A stretch of 64,000 nucleotides of DNA, taken from assembly GCF_014905615.1 (NCBI RefSeq), contig NZ_AQGU01000029.1, positions 620,001 to 684,000 of the forward strand, in the 5' to 3' direction. This stretch comes from Pseudoalteromonas aliena SW19. GTDB taxonomy: Bacteria > Pseudomonadota > Gammaproteobacteria > Enterobacterales > Alteromonadaceae. The notes beneath the pieces are model-generated. The model made no database searches and was not told the origin of the DNA. It was given only the letters and a program-made list of their open reading frames with translations. Both the position numbers and the translations under genes were made by a program. Below, in pieces: positions 1-8,600 of the stretch. The number at the start of each line of letters is the position of its first letter. Position 1 is the first letter of the stretch.

Positions 1-1125
1 ACCTGCAAATGCACTTCGTCCATCGTAACGCATAGCCGCTGGTAAAAAGTGATACTGAATATCTGGCCATTCAACGCCTGGTTTTGAGCGAATAAACGCA
101 CACGATTCGAAATGATTCGTTGCACCTAAACCCGAACGCGTTAATAACCAGCGCGCGCCAATTAACCCTTTTGAAATAAGCCCTAATTTGCCATTTAGCG
201 TGATTGGCTGCTTACATTTGTATTGAAAGTAAAATTCGAGATGATCTTGTAAATTTTGACCAACACCTGGTAGATGATGCTGTACTTCAACGCCTGCTTT
301 TTCAAGCGCTTGAGTATCACCAATACCAGAAAGTTGTAAAATATGTGGAGAGCCGATTGGGCCTGCACTTAATATAACGTCTTTTGCAGCATGCGCGGTT
401 TTAACATCGCCATTTACTTTGTATTCAATGCCAGTGGCTTTTTTACCATCTAAAATCACGCGTTGTGCCAGTGCACCTGTAATAATCGTTAAATTACTAC
501 GCGATTTAACAGGGTCTAAATACTCACGAGACGCAGAGCTGCGCACGCCGTCTTTAACGGTCATGTGCATTGGGCCAAAACCCTCTTGCTGCGACGCGTT
601 GTAGTCATCGCTAGAAGCATAACCGGCTTGTACACCTGCTTTTATAAACGTGCGGTAAAGCGGGTTTTTCATTTCGTTGCCGTTATTAACGCCAAGCGGG
701 CCTTTGCCACCACGGTAAGTATTTTCACCAAGGTAAAAGCTTTCTGCTTTTTGAAAATACGGTAAACATGATTGGTAATCCCAACCCTCAGCACCGTGTT
801 GTTGCCATTCGTCAAAGTCTTTAGCGTGACCGCGTACATACACCATGCCATTAATAGATGACGAACCGCCTAATACTTTGCCTCGTGGACAATGCATCTC
901 ACGGTTATCTAAATGAGGCTCTGGTTGTGTATGAAACTGCCATGCGTATTTGTCACTATTCATTGGGATAGATAACGCGGTTGGCATTTTTATAAAAATG
1001 CTTTTATCACTGCCACCGGTTTCAAGTAACAAAACACGGTTACTTGAATCTTCAGACAAGCGATTTGCTAAAACACAACCCGCCGAGCCTGCGCCAACAA
1101 TAATATAGTCGTAATGATTACTCAT
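1..1125 (-). CDS. betA: Choline dehydrogenase BetA, N-terminal 375 residues (cut by window edge)
   Basis: Oxidises choline to betaine aldehyde, the first step of glycine betaine synthesis; a GMC-family FAD enzyme that acts at the membrane. The reverse strand reads MSNHYDYIIVGAGSAGCVLA, with the GxGxxG dinucleotide-binding loop at the very start, followed by the GMC signature region (PRGKVLGGSSSINGMVYVRG near residue 80). The frame stays open to base 1, so the C-terminal catalytic His part lies outside the window (the family is about 550-560 residues). The ATG at 1125 follows the betB stop by 11 bp, so it is the last gene of a betI-betB-betA operon. No choline transporter is visible on this side. 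Confidence 0.95.
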   Translation of the reverse strand, partial: MSNHYDYIIVGAGSAGCVLANRLSEDSSNRVLLLETGGSDKSIFIKMPTALSIPMNSDKYAWQFHTQPEPHLDNREMHCPRGKVLGGSSSINGMVYVRGHAKDFDEWQQHGAEGWDYQSCLPYFQKAESFYLGENTYRGGKGPLGVNNGNEMKNPLYRTFIKAGVQAGYASSDDYNASQQEGFGPMHMTVKDGVRSSASREYLDPVKSRSNLTIITGALAQRVILDGKKATGIEYKVNGDVKTAHAAKDVILSAGPIGSPHILQLSGIGDTQALEKAGVEVQHHLPGVGQNLQDHLEFYFQYKCKQPITLNGKLGLISKGLIGARWLLTRSGLGATNHFESCAFIRSKPGVEWPDIQYHFLPAAMRYDGRSAFAG

Positions 1126-1136
1126 AGTTAGGCGCC

Positions 1137-2612
1137 TTAAAATGGACTTTCTATGTCGGCCATACCAACATAAATAGATTTGGTTTGCGTGTATTGATCA
1201 AGTGTTTGAATACCATTCTCGCGGCCAATACCCGATTGCTTATAACCGCCAACGGGCATTTCAGCAGGTGAGTTACCGTAAGCATTGATCCAACAAATGC
1301 CAGCTTGTAGTTGATGAATAACGCGGTGCGCACGTTTGATATCGGTAGTAAATACGCCAGCCGCTAAGCCTAGGTGTGTACCGTTAGCGCGTGCAATCAC
1401 ATCGTCTTCATCGTCAAAAACAAGCACGCTCATTACTGGACCAAATATTTCTTCTTTAACGATAGTCATCTCGTCATTACAATCAATAAACACAGTTGGT
1501 GCTACAAAGTATCCATTAGGTGCAGATTCAGGTGAAAGCGTTGTACCACCGGTTAGTAGTGTTGCGCCTTCTTCAATACCTTTATGAACGTAGCTCATTA
1601 CTAGGTCTTGGTGCTTTTTAGAAATAAGTGCGCCAAAGTTTGTATTTAAATCTTGTGGGTCGCCAGCAATAATGTTTTTCTCAGTGCGCGCTTTAAGCTC
1701 ATCAATAAACTGCTGATAGATATTTTTATGAACGTAAATACGTGTACAGTTAGTACAAATTTCGCCTTGCGTATAAAAATTACCTAGCATAGCGGCGCTA
1801 ACCGCTTGCTCAATGTTGGCATCATCAAATACTAATAGTGGAGATTTACCACCGAGTTCCATCGTGACATCTTTTAACGTACCGGCAGCACTTGCCACTA
1901 CCTTTTTGCCTGTACCCACTTCACCCGTGAAGGATACTTTGTCAATCTCGCTATGCTGCGTTAGCCACTGGCCTACATCGCCCGCGCCTTGAACAACATT
2001 AAACACACCTGCAGGTACGCCAGCTTCAACAAATACTTCTGCAAGTTTAAGAGCGCCCAGTGGCGTTTCTTCTGATGGTTTGAATATAAATGCATTACCC
2101 GCTGCAAGAGCAGGGCCCGACTTCCAACATGCAATTTGTAGTGGGTAGTTCCATGCACCAATACCCGCACAAATACCTAATGGTTCTTTACGTGTGTAGT
2201 AAAAGTCATTACCAACCATTTGCTGTTGGCCAACTTGTGCTGGCGCCAAGCCTGCAAAGTATTCAATTACATCAGCGCCAGTTTCAATATCAACACAATT
2301 TGCTTCTTGCATTGGTTTACCTGTGTCGAGTACTTCGACTAGTGCTAGCTCATCGTTGCGCTCGCGTAAAATAGCCACTGCTTTTAATAAAATACGGCTA
2401 CGCTCGATTGGCGACATTGCTGACCACTGGGCAAAACCTTGTTTTGCACTTTCAATAGCTGCGTTTTGAATAAATTCGTCGGCAATTTCTACTGCGTAAA
2501 TAACTTCGCCTGTTGCAGGGTTTGTTACATCAAATGTTTTGCCGCTCTGGTTTGCAAGGAAATGGCCGTTAATAAAATTTTGATAGACAGGTGTAGTCAC
2601 GCTAAGCTCCAT
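1137..2612 (-). CDS. betB: Betaine aldehyde dehydrogenase
   Basis: NAD(P)-dependent oxidation of betaine aldehyde to glycine betaine, an osmoprotectant. It is a full-length ALDH (491 residues). Visible motifs are the Rossmann segment FTGEVGTGKKV, the general-base motif MELGGKSP, and the catalytic cysteine in QGEICTNCTR. The ATG at 2612 overlaps the betI stop by 11 bp. A GTG at 2600 is an attractive alternative start because a GGAG lies 6 nt before it (GGAGCTTAGCGTG), whereas the ATG has no clear ribosome site. The GTG would remove four residues only. It lies in an operon with betI (upstream) and betA (downstream), so it is presumably choline-inducible through BetI. Confidence 0.96.
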   Translation of the reverse strand: MELSVTTPVYQNFINGHFLANQSGKTFDVTNPATGEVIYAVEIADEFIQNAAIESAKQGFAQWSAMSPIERSRILLKAVAILRERNDELALVEVLDTGKPMQEANCVDIETGADVIEYFAGLAPAQVGQQQMVGNDFYYTRKEPLGICAGIGAWNYPLQIACWKSGPALAAGNAFIFKPSEETPLGALKLAEVFVEAGVPAGVFNVVQGAGDVGQWLTQHSEIDKVSFTGEVGTGKKVVASAAGTLKDVTMELGGKSPLLVFDDANIEQAVSAAMLGNFYTQGEICTNCTRIYVHKNIYQQFIDELKARTEKNIIAGDPQDLNTNFGALISKKHQDLVMSYVHKGIEEGATLLTGGTTLSPESAPNGYFVAPTVFIDCNDEMTIVKEEIFGPVMSVLVFDDEDDVIARANGTHLGLAAGVFTTDIKRAHRVIHQLQAGICWINAYGNSPAEMPVGGYKQSGIGRENGIQTLDQYTQTKSIYVGMADIESPF

Positions 2613-3192
2613 ATTGCTTTATAAGTGAAAGTACGTAGTTTTTTGCTAACTTTTCACTGTGTTTAAACTGATTATTGTCTGACTTGCTCAGTACTGCTCT
2701 TAACCATAGGCCATCAATCATTGCGGCGCTAAGTTCTGCAGCTTGTTTTGCTTGCTCAGTAGGCATTAATTGCTTAAAAGAAAATGCTAAATTACTTTGC
2801 AAGCGTTTACTGTTTACGTTTTGTAATCTGTGTAGCTCTTCGTCATGCATCGATTGCGCCCAAAAACTTAACCACGTTCGGGTTGTATCATTACGCTGCT
2901 GTACAAGTGCAAAGTTGGCTTCAATAATAAACATTAAACGTTCAATGGCATTTGTTTGACAGCTGACCTTGCCTATCAAATCTTGCTTTAAGCTTGTTAA
3001 TAAGTACCTTACAGTGGCTTCAATGAGCCCCTGCTTACCACCAAAATAATGACTTATTATGCCTGACGATAAACCCGCATTTTTACTAATGCTGTTTATA
3101 GTTGTCCCTTGCAGTCCTTTATTAGCAACTGACTCTATAGTGGCGTCAATTAACTGCTGACGCCTGACCGGTTCCATTCCTACTTTAGGCAT
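2602..3192 (-). CDS. betI: TetR-family choline-responsive repressor BetI
   Basis: Represses the bet operon; in the family, choline relieves repression. The N-terminal TetR helix-turn-helix is visible (RRQQLIDATIESVANKGLQG, then SISKNAGLSSGIISHYFGGK), followed by a helical ligand-binding domain. The start is taken at the ATG at 3192 (MPKVGMEPVRRQQLI), which matches the usual BetI N-terminus. An in-frame upstream ATG at 3216 would lie inside the operator palindrome at 3204-3217 and is less likely. From 3192 the product is 196 residues, normal for BetI. It is the first gene of betI-betB-betA. Confidence 0.95.
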   Translation of the reverse strand: MPKVGMEPVRRQQLIDATIESVANKGLQGTTINSISKNAGLSSGIISHYFGGKQGLIEATVRYLLTSLKQDLIGKVSCQTNAIERLMFIIEANFALVQQRNDTTRTWLSFWAQSMHDEELHRLQNVNSKRLQSNLAFSFKQLMPTEQAKQAAELSAAMIDGLWLRAVLSKSDNNQFKHSEKLAKNYVLSLIKQYGA

Positions 3193-3203
3193 AATTTTTA
3201 TTA

Positions 3204-3217
3204 ATTGAACGTTCAAT
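3204..3217. promoter_or_regulatory. BetI operator (perfect 14-bp palindrome)
   Basis: ATTGAACGTTCAAT is a perfect inverted repeat 11 bp upstream of the betI ATG. The TTGAACGTTCAA core resembles the BetI operators I know from pseudomonads and vibrios. The position fits an autoregulated bet operon. The assignment rests on motif similarity and position only. Confidence 0.75.
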
Positions 3218-3586
3218 AAAGATAAGCTTAAGGTAATAGCTCTAACAATTCAAGGCTGTACTGAACATATAGATGCCAAAGTGTAGACAATTTATTAATG
3301 TTTTTATAACTAATGAGTCAAGCGCTAGAATTTTCAACCCGATTTAAAGTAAATAAAAACAATGGGTTAAATTAATTGTGATTGCACATATACAGAGTAA
3401 CGATTTCTTTACTGATATAAGCAGGTAAAAAGATTAAAAAATCGTTAGTAGGTTAATAGTTAGAGTGCTAATAGTATTGTTTTAATACAACCAAAAGTAA
3501 AAGGGCTAATTACTTAGTGTTCTAATAAATAGCAGTCAAGCATAATATGTGTATTTAAATTGCGCATTAAACACGGGGATAGGGGA
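3218..3586. other. Intergenic region upstream of bet operon
   Basis: AT-rich stretch of about 370 bp between betI and the 3' end of a small leftward gene. The bet promoter must lie at its left end, next to the operator. I see no further gene, hairpin terminator or repeat that I can support. Confidence 0.4.
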
Positions 3587-3892
3587 TTAAACACGACTGA
3601 TAACGCCTTTAAAAAGTAATGGGTAGCGTCTTAGCCTGTTGCCAATATAGTCATCAGCTAAAATTTGCTGACAGATAAAGTTAATGTCTGTACTTGCTTC
3701 GAAAACCCAATCAAAGCGCTCTATAGCCAGCAAGAACCCACGCTTTAAATGAGTTTGAGAGCGGTATTGTTCTAGGTTGTTTTGAATAATTGATATTTTG
3801 CTTGGATCGGCTCGAAGCTCTTCTACTACTTGGTTAATAAAAGTAGTATTGAGCTTACTGGTAGGGCGGTTTCTTATTTTTCGTAGATGCAT
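3587..3892 (-). CDS. Small hypothetical protein (101 aa)
   Basis: Not recognised. A 101-residue soluble, basic, mostly helical-looking protein with no signal peptide, membrane segment or Cys motif; the middle reads LKRGFLLAIERFDWVFEASTDIN. Its ATG overlaps the stop codon of the upstream DUF3081 gene by one base (TAATG), so the two are translationally coupled and probably co-transcribed. The tight coupling argues that it is a real gene. Function unknown. Confidence 0.6.
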   Translation of the reverse strand: MHLRKIRNRPTSKLNTTFINQVVEELRADPSKISIIQNNLEQYRSQTHLKRGFLLAIERFDWVFEASTDINFICQQILADDYIGNRLRRYPLLFKGVISRV

Positions 3893-4149
3893 TAGCTCTC
3901 GTTTGCAATGTTATATAATTTTTTTAAAAAGTCGTCTTTATGCTTTTCATGTTCGTAGTCAAGGTGGTAGGTGTTATGAAAACCAAAGCGCAGTTCAACA
4001 CCACTACCTTGTAAATATACCGTATAGCCATCTACGTCTGAATAAGCTGTAACACCCTGATAATGTTTACCTTCATCAGTCATTTCACCTTTTTGGATGA
4101 TACGTTCATACACGGCCAAAATTTGTTTGTTATCGAGTTCATTTTTCAT
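3892..4149 (-). CDS. DUF3081 family protein
   Basis: A small (85 aa) cytosolic protein that resembles the DUF3081 family of Vibrio, Shewanella and Pseudoalteromonas, which has no known function. The family-like features are the start MKNELDNKQILAVYERII, the middle DGYTVYLQGSGVELRFGFHN and an acidic/basic tail DYEHEKHKDDFLKK. Two in-frame ATGs exist, at 4155 and 4149. The second is chosen because AAGGA lies 6-7 nt before it and abuts the first. It is the first gene of a two-gene unit with the downstream 101-aa gene. Confidence 0.7.
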   Translation of the reverse strand: MKNELDNKQILAVYERIIQKGEMTDEGKHYQGVTAYSDVDGYTVYLQGSGVELRFGFHNTYHLDYEHEKHKDDFLKKLYNIANES

Positions 4150-4233
4150 GTGCATTCCTTAGTTTTATTATGCTACGTGTAAAACTTTTAATTGGTTTAC
4201 TTTACAAGTAATTACATTGAAATTATTTATAAT

Positions 4234-5049
4234 TTAGGCGGTTTTGTGCTTTATCTGTCGATAATTTGCAGGCGTTACACCGATTATTTTTTTGAACTGA
4301 TTAGTAAAGTGTGCCTGATCAAAGTAATTTAATGTTAAAGCAAGCTCGGCTAGTGGTAAATTGGGTTGTGTTTTTATAGCCTGCATCGCCAGCTTTGCTT
4401 TTATTATTTGAGAGCATTGTCGAAAGTTCATACCTATATACTCGGCAAATAAACGCTCAATTTTTTTTGTATGTAAGCCCGTTTTAGTACTCAAATCATC
4501 TAGCGTTAAATTCCCACACATTTTACTCACTATACCAAGTAATGATTGGCTAATGTGTTGCTGTGCAATATTTATTGTTTTTGTGTGCAGATGAGCTGTA
4601 AAAAAGCCATTTAAAAAGTGGACTTGTGCGCAAAAGGAGTCATGGTTAGCTAGTTGATCATACATATAATTAGTTGAAAATGTGCATACATCTGTAGTAA
4701 TTAAATCTCTAATATCTTTAGCCTGAAAGTCGGTGAATAATTTTGTCGCAGCAGGTTTAAACCTTACACCTAGCGCATCAATGTTTTTTGTTAAATTTAG
4801 CTTCTGTGACTGAAAAAATGTGGTGCAGATATAACCGTCACTATCTAAACGAGAGTCGTTAATTGTGAGTGGTTGTTGAAAGTTAAATATTATTCCCGAA
4901 GCACAGTCAGAGTGCAAAAAATGGGTTGTTTTGGGAGCATACTCGGTACTTTTTATACACCAATAGCTGTCAATAAAGGAGCTTAATACTGGACTGACAC
5001 TTGCTTTTTGAAAGCCATCTAATGCTATCGGTTGTGCGTTAGGTATCAC
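4234..5049 (-). CDS. AraC-family transcriptional regulator
   Basis: A 271-residue regulator. The N-terminal half resembles the DUF6597-type sensor domain (DSYWCIKSTEYAPKTTHFLH, and GVRFKPAATKLF near residue 100). The C-terminal part holds the double helix-turn-helix of AraC proteins, ending in ALTLNYFDQAHFTNQFKKII and GVTPANYRQ. The start is a GTG at 5049 with GGAG 7 nt upstream. It is divergent from the thioredoxin-like gene at 5135, with an 85-bp shared intergenic region containing a pair of TCGTAAT direct repeats. It probably controls that gene or itself. The ligand is unknown. Confidence 0.88.
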   Translation of the reverse strand: MIPNAQPIALDGFQKASVSPVLSSFIDSYWCIKSTEYAPKTTHFLHSDCASGIIFNFQQPLTINDSRLDSDGYICTTFFQSQKLNLTKNIDALGVRFKPAATKLFTDFQAKDIRDLITTDVCTFSTNYMYDQLANHDSFCAQVHFLNGFFTAHLHTKTINIAQQHISQSLLGIVSKMCGNLTLDDLSTKTGLHTKKIERLFAEYIGMNFRQCSQIIKAKLAMQAIKTQPNLPLAELALTLNYFDQAHFTNQFKKIIGVTPANYRQIKHKTA

Positions 5050-5070
5050 GATTAATCTCCTTATTACATG

Positions 5071-5103
5071 TCGTAATCTTACAATACCACAGTTTATCGT
5101 AAT
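5071..5103. promoter_or_regulatory. Putative AraC operator: TCGTAAT direct repeats
   Basis: Two exact copies of TCGTAAT (5071-5077 and 5097-5103) lie 26 bp apart, start to start, between the divergent AraC-type regulator and the thioredoxin-like gene. AraC proteins commonly bind direct repeats about two helical turns apart. A 7-bp repeat can occur by chance, so this is tentative. Confidence 0.35.
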
Positions 5104-5134
5104 GATATTCTGCTTTTACTTTAAGGAGATATAT

Positions 5135-6034
5135 ATGAGAAATAAAGTGATTAGTTGTTTAGTTGGGCTAATTTTATTCAGCATTTGCCATACGATAAAA
5201 GCAACTGAACCATCACTCGTTTTACAAAGTGAATTAGGCGAGCAAATTAGTTTGGATGACTATGTAGGTAAAAAGCCCACCTATTTGAAATTTTGGGCAA
5301 CGTGGTGCGCGCCTTGTATGGAGCAAATGCCACACTTCGAACGAGCATTTGAAGTATATGGAGATAAAATACAGTTCATCGCGATCAATATCGATTTAAA
5401 CGAAACTCAAAAAGCGATTCAAAGCGTTAAGAAAAAATTTGGTTTGAGTATGCCGATGATGACAGATAATGCGGGGCGCGTGGCGCAATATTATCAATTT
5501 TTAGGAACCCCTTATCATGTGCTACTAGATCGAACTGGTAAAGTTATTTATCAAGGACATGATGCAGATAGCGCATTGAATAAAACCCTTAAATTATTAT
5601 CACACGATGGCCTTAGCAAACAAACCCAACTTTTAGCTGCCCAAGGTAGACATCAGCCTGCGTTGCTGCGCATACCCGAGAAGGGGATCAAAGGGGTGTA
5701 TTTTACCGCAGCATGGTGCGATTGGTATTTAGCTGACTCGCGACCAAGCATGTCTAAAAACTGTATTAATGGACAAAGCCAAGTAAATCGATTGTTTAAG
5801 CAAGGATTTACAATTGAATCACGTATTAGTCAGCTATGGACAGATGCGCATGCGGCGACAGAGTATATTACTAAATTTAATGTTCGACACCCAATCAGTA
5901 TTGATTTTGGTAATGAACTATTTATTGAAAATAGCATATCAATTGTGCCCACTTTGATTATTTATAAAGATGGTAAAATAATCGAACGGATCACTGATTT
6001 TTCAACGCACATTAGTCTTGAAAATATTCAATAA
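5135..6034 (+). CDS. Secreted TlpA/ResA-like thioredoxin with a second degenerate thioredoxin domain
   Basis: Probable periplasmic thiol-disulfide protein. A Sec signal peptide (MRNKVISCLVGLILFSICHT) precedes a TlpA-like domain with the redox motif WCAPC (Cys58 and Cys61 from this start) and a cis-Pro region GTPYHVLLDRTG. A second thioredoxin-like fold follows from about residue 170 (VYFTAAWCDWYL, later SIVPTLIIYKDGKI), but its active site lacks the second Cys of CxxC. The ATG at 5135 is preferred to one at 5102 because AAGGAG lies 7 nt before it and the signal peptide then starts cleanly. It is divergent from the AraC-type regulator. The substrate is unknown. Confidence 0.85.
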   Translation: MRNKVISCLVGLILFSICHTIKATEPSLVLQSELGEQISLDDYVGKKPTYLKFWATWCAPCMEQMPHFERAFEVYGDKIQFIAINIDLNETQKAIQSVKKKFGLSMPMMTDNAGRVAQYYQFLGTPYHVLLDRTGKVIYQGHDADSALNKTLKLLSHDGLSKQTQLLAAQGRHQPALLRIPEKGIKGVYFTAAWCDWYLADSRPSMSKNCINGQSQVNRLFKQGFTIESRISQLWTDAHAATEYITKFNVRHPISIDFGNELFIENSISIVPTLIIYKDGKIIERITDFSTHISLENIQ

Positions 6035-6097
6035 TTCACTTTGAGAATCGCGTATTCTAACCTATGCTCTAAGCTCATTTTTTGTTGAGCTTAGAGC

Positions 6098-7378
6098 ATG
6101 ATAGACAAGGCGTTACTACTTAAAACTCGTGAGTTATCCGATCAACTAATTGTCCTGCAAACACCGATCAGGATACTTGATGCAATCAATTGGGATAAAC
6201 AAACTAAGGAGGAGTTTTTTAGGCAAAAATGCCAAAAAAACCCACTTATCGATCGCGCATATTACCAACAGCGCGACCTCGGTTTTGTACCTAGTGAGCT
6301 GCGCCAAGCGTTTTCTACTTTGCACCGCAACATTATTAACCAATTGGGGCAGTTAAATCCGATTGCTCAATACATGGGAAAAATGTGTACTGAGTATAAA
6401 ACAGTATTGAGTATGCTTGAGTATCGTGGCACGCCAGAATTTCATGATTTATCGGTGGAGTTGTTTGGCCATCCTAAAGACTTATTTCACGCAGGTGAGC
6501 CATCACTTTCCGAGCTTGCTAATATGTTAGATAAACCATTAAAAAACTTGCTCGTCGCTGACATATTACCTGATGATCCTAAAAATATTGATGCAGTTGA
6601 TGCTGTACGCATTTTGTCAGAGCAAGTTAATGCGAGTATGGCGGGGATAAATGTAGAGGTCATGCTTAGCGATGGTATTGTTAGTGATGCAGCGGCGGGC
6701 GCTAATAATATTAAGCTTAATCAAGATGTAAAATTCTCCCAACGTGAGCTGGATATTTTAGAAGTACACGAAGGGTGGATACATGTTGGCACAACTCAAA
6801 ATGGCTTAGCGCAGTCGTATTTAACGTGTTTAAGTAAAGGTACGCCTAGTTCTACCATTACTCAAGAAGGACTCGCTGTTTTAACCGAAATTATTACTTT
6901 AAAATCGACCCCTAGGCGCTTATCAAAATTAGTTAATCGTATTCAAGCCGTAACAAAAGTAATTGATGGGGCTGAGTTTGTCGATATTTACCGTGATTAC
7001 GTAGCGCAAGGTTTATCAAAAGACGACAGCTATACACTCGCGCAGCGTGTTTTTAGAGGCAGTACAGCAACAGGTCTTCCTTTTACAAAAGATATTGCCT
7101 ACATTAAAGGCTTTGTTTTGGTATATAACTTAATTCGAGTGGCAATTCAGCTTGGTCGAATCGATAGGCTGCCTTTATTACTGGTAGGTAAAATATCGAT
7201 AGATGATTTTAGATTAATATCTCAACTACATGATTTAGGTGTAATAGAAAGCCCACAGTTTGTGCCACCACACTTTAAAGATTTACGCGGTTTAGCAACT
7301 TGGCTGAGCTTCGGTCGCTTTATTGGTGATTTATCGTTTGAAAAGTTAGAAAATGACTATAAACCGTTGTTTTTGTAA
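6098..7378 (+). CDS. DUF1704 / QEGLA-motif metallopeptidase-like protein
   Basis: Belongs to the family annotated as flavohemoglobin expression-modulating QEGLA motif protein (DUF1704), whose eukaryotic relatives include the MATCAP tubulin tyrosine carboxypeptidases. Visible features are a candidate zinc site HEGWIH (HExxxH, residues 224-229) and TQEGLAVLTE (QEGLA at about 256-260), whose Glu is a likely third ligand. It has 426 residues and no signal peptide, so it is cytosolic. It stands alone between a thioredoxin-like gene and a terminator at 7458. The bacterial substrate is unknown to me, and peptidase activity is inferred from the family. Confidence 0.88.
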   Translation: MIDKALLLKTRELSDQLIVLQTPIRILDAINWDKQTKEEFFRQKCQKNPLIDRAYYQQRDLGFVPSELRQAFSTLHRNIINQLGQLNPIAQYMGKMCTEYKTVLSMLEYRGTPEFHDLSVELFGHPKDLFHAGEPSLSELANMLDKPLKNLLVADILPDDPKNIDAVDAVRILSEQVNASMAGINVEVMLSDGIVSDAAAGANNIKLNQDVKFSQRELDILEVHEGWIHVGTTQNGLAQSYLTCLSKGTPSSTITQEGLAVLTEIITLKSTPRRLSKLVNRIQAVTKVIDGAEFVDIYRDYVAQGLSKDDSYTLAQRVFRGSTATGLPFTKDIAYIKGFVLVYNLIRVAIQLGRIDRLPLLLVGKISIDDFRLISQLHDLGVIESPQFVPPHFKDLRGLATWLSFGRFIGDLSFEKLENDYKPLFL

Positions 7379-7457
7379 TTTACTTGACCACTGGTTAGTT
7401 AAATCACTATTTGCATTCAGGGAACGTCTATTTACTTTTTAATATAAAAATAAAAAC

Positions 7458-7484
7458 CGCAGTTGGGATGAGCAACTGCGTTTT
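7458..7484. terminator. Rho-independent terminator, probably bidirectional
   Basis: An 8-bp stem CGCAGTTG / CAACTGCG with a 7-nt loop is followed by TTTT on the + strand and preceded by A-runs, which give a T-run on the - strand. It sits 80 bp after the QEGLA-motif gene and downstream of the leftward gene at 7655, so it can serve both. Confidence 0.8.
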
Positions 7485-7654
7485 AATTGTGTAATTACAC
7501 CTATACGGTCACATATAGGGGCTGTAAGTTCTCAATTAAAACGCTCTTCGTGGAGCAATAGACCTTTAATACGAATACCTAACTGTTTCCGTAAGCAATA
7601 ATTTCAATCGCCATTTTGGGTTACAGCCAAACATTAACTTATTGATGAATCAAG

Positions 7655-8500
7655 CTAATTGTTTATTTTAGTTATTGGTTTTAAAGGGGTTACATTATGT
7701 TTTGTTTCGTACACGTGCATCATGCGTTTAGCAGTATCTGCATCGAATCCGTCATAGTGAACTCCCTTAAGAAATTCATACATAGCGGGGGTACGCATAT
7801 ACTGATTAACTAAGGTTATTGCTTTTTCGCCTTCGACTGTTTGACTGCAAGCAAAGTAACCATTAATAAACTCAGGGTATTCACTTATTGAACGGCTATC
7901 TAGTTGGGCATATTGTTCGTCGGATAAAAATGATTTAACAGTATATTCATAGTCAACAATTATATCGATACGCTTATGTGTGAGTAGTTGTCCTAATTGT
8001 GCAAAGCTATCGGCACTATTTATAGAAGCGACTTGATGCTGATAATCTGCGAACATGGTATCAAGCTGTTGGTAGCTTGTTGAAGAAAGGATCCCAAATG
8101 TTTTATTATTAGAAAGTAGTTTGGAAACAGACACTGTTTCTGGTAGCCCTTGTAGGGTTTCTTTATACCCAAAAAGTTTACGCTGTACGAACATTGTTGT
8201 GGGTATTTCAGAGAACAAGAAAAGCTTTTCTCGTTGCTTTGTTTTAATCAAATTATAACTGCATACAGGCTGCGTTCCGGATAAACGCTTTATTAAGCGA
8301 GCATGGTTGGTCCATTCTGTGGTGATGTTAAATTCATCGCGTAGTATTTGTTGAAAAAGAGCATAAAAGCGTTTTTCAGCTGTACGCTCAGTCGTATCGT
8401 CATTGTACGCGCGGGACAATATAGTGAGTGAATATTGAGCATCAGCTAGGAGAGGTAAACTAAGTAAACTAATGAAAATACAACATTTTAAAATATTCAT
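7655..8500 (-). CDS. Periplasmic solute-binding protein (SBP_bac_3-like)
   Basis: A 281-residue secreted protein with a clear signal peptide (MNILKCCIFISLLSLPLLADA). The rest has the two-lobed layout of extracellular solute-binding family 3 proteins: RSLSGT-like central residues RLIKRLSGTQPVC, KREKLFLFS-type middle, and DSFAQLGQLLTHKRIDIIVDYE near residue 175. No permease or ATPase gene is next to it, so it may be an orphan sensor-like binding protein rather than part of an ABC transporter. The assignment is from overall pattern; the ligand is unknown. Confidence 0.7.
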   Translation of the reverse strand: MNILKCCIFISLLSLPLLADAQYSLTILSRAYNDDTTERTAEKRFYALFQQILRDEFNITTEWTNHARLIKRLSGTQPVCSYNLIKTKQREKLFLFSEIPTTMFVQRKLFGYKETLQGLPETVSVSKLLSNNKTFGILSSTSYQQLDTMFADYQHQVASINSADSFAQLGQLLTHKRIDIIVDYEYTVKSFLSDEQYAQLDSRSISEYPEFINGYFACSQTVEGEKAITLVNQYMRTPAMYEFLKGVHYDGFDADTAKRMMHVYETKHNVTPLKPITKINN

Positions 8501-8551
8501 GCAATTTCCTTTTTGTTTAAAACTACCAAGAAATGCTTGAGTTGTCTTTAT

Positions 8552-8578
8552 AAAAAAAGCCCATATGGGCTTTTTTTA
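8552..8578. terminator. Strong symmetric terminator
   Basis: A7-GCCC-ATAT-GGGC-T7 forms a GC-clamped hairpin with T-runs on both strands. It is 23 bp past the stop of the leftward ast operon (8601) and just upstream of the leftward solute-binding gene, so it most likely ends the ast transcript. Confidence 0.88.
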
Positions 8579-8600
8579 TACTTAAACACAACAGGTTCAA

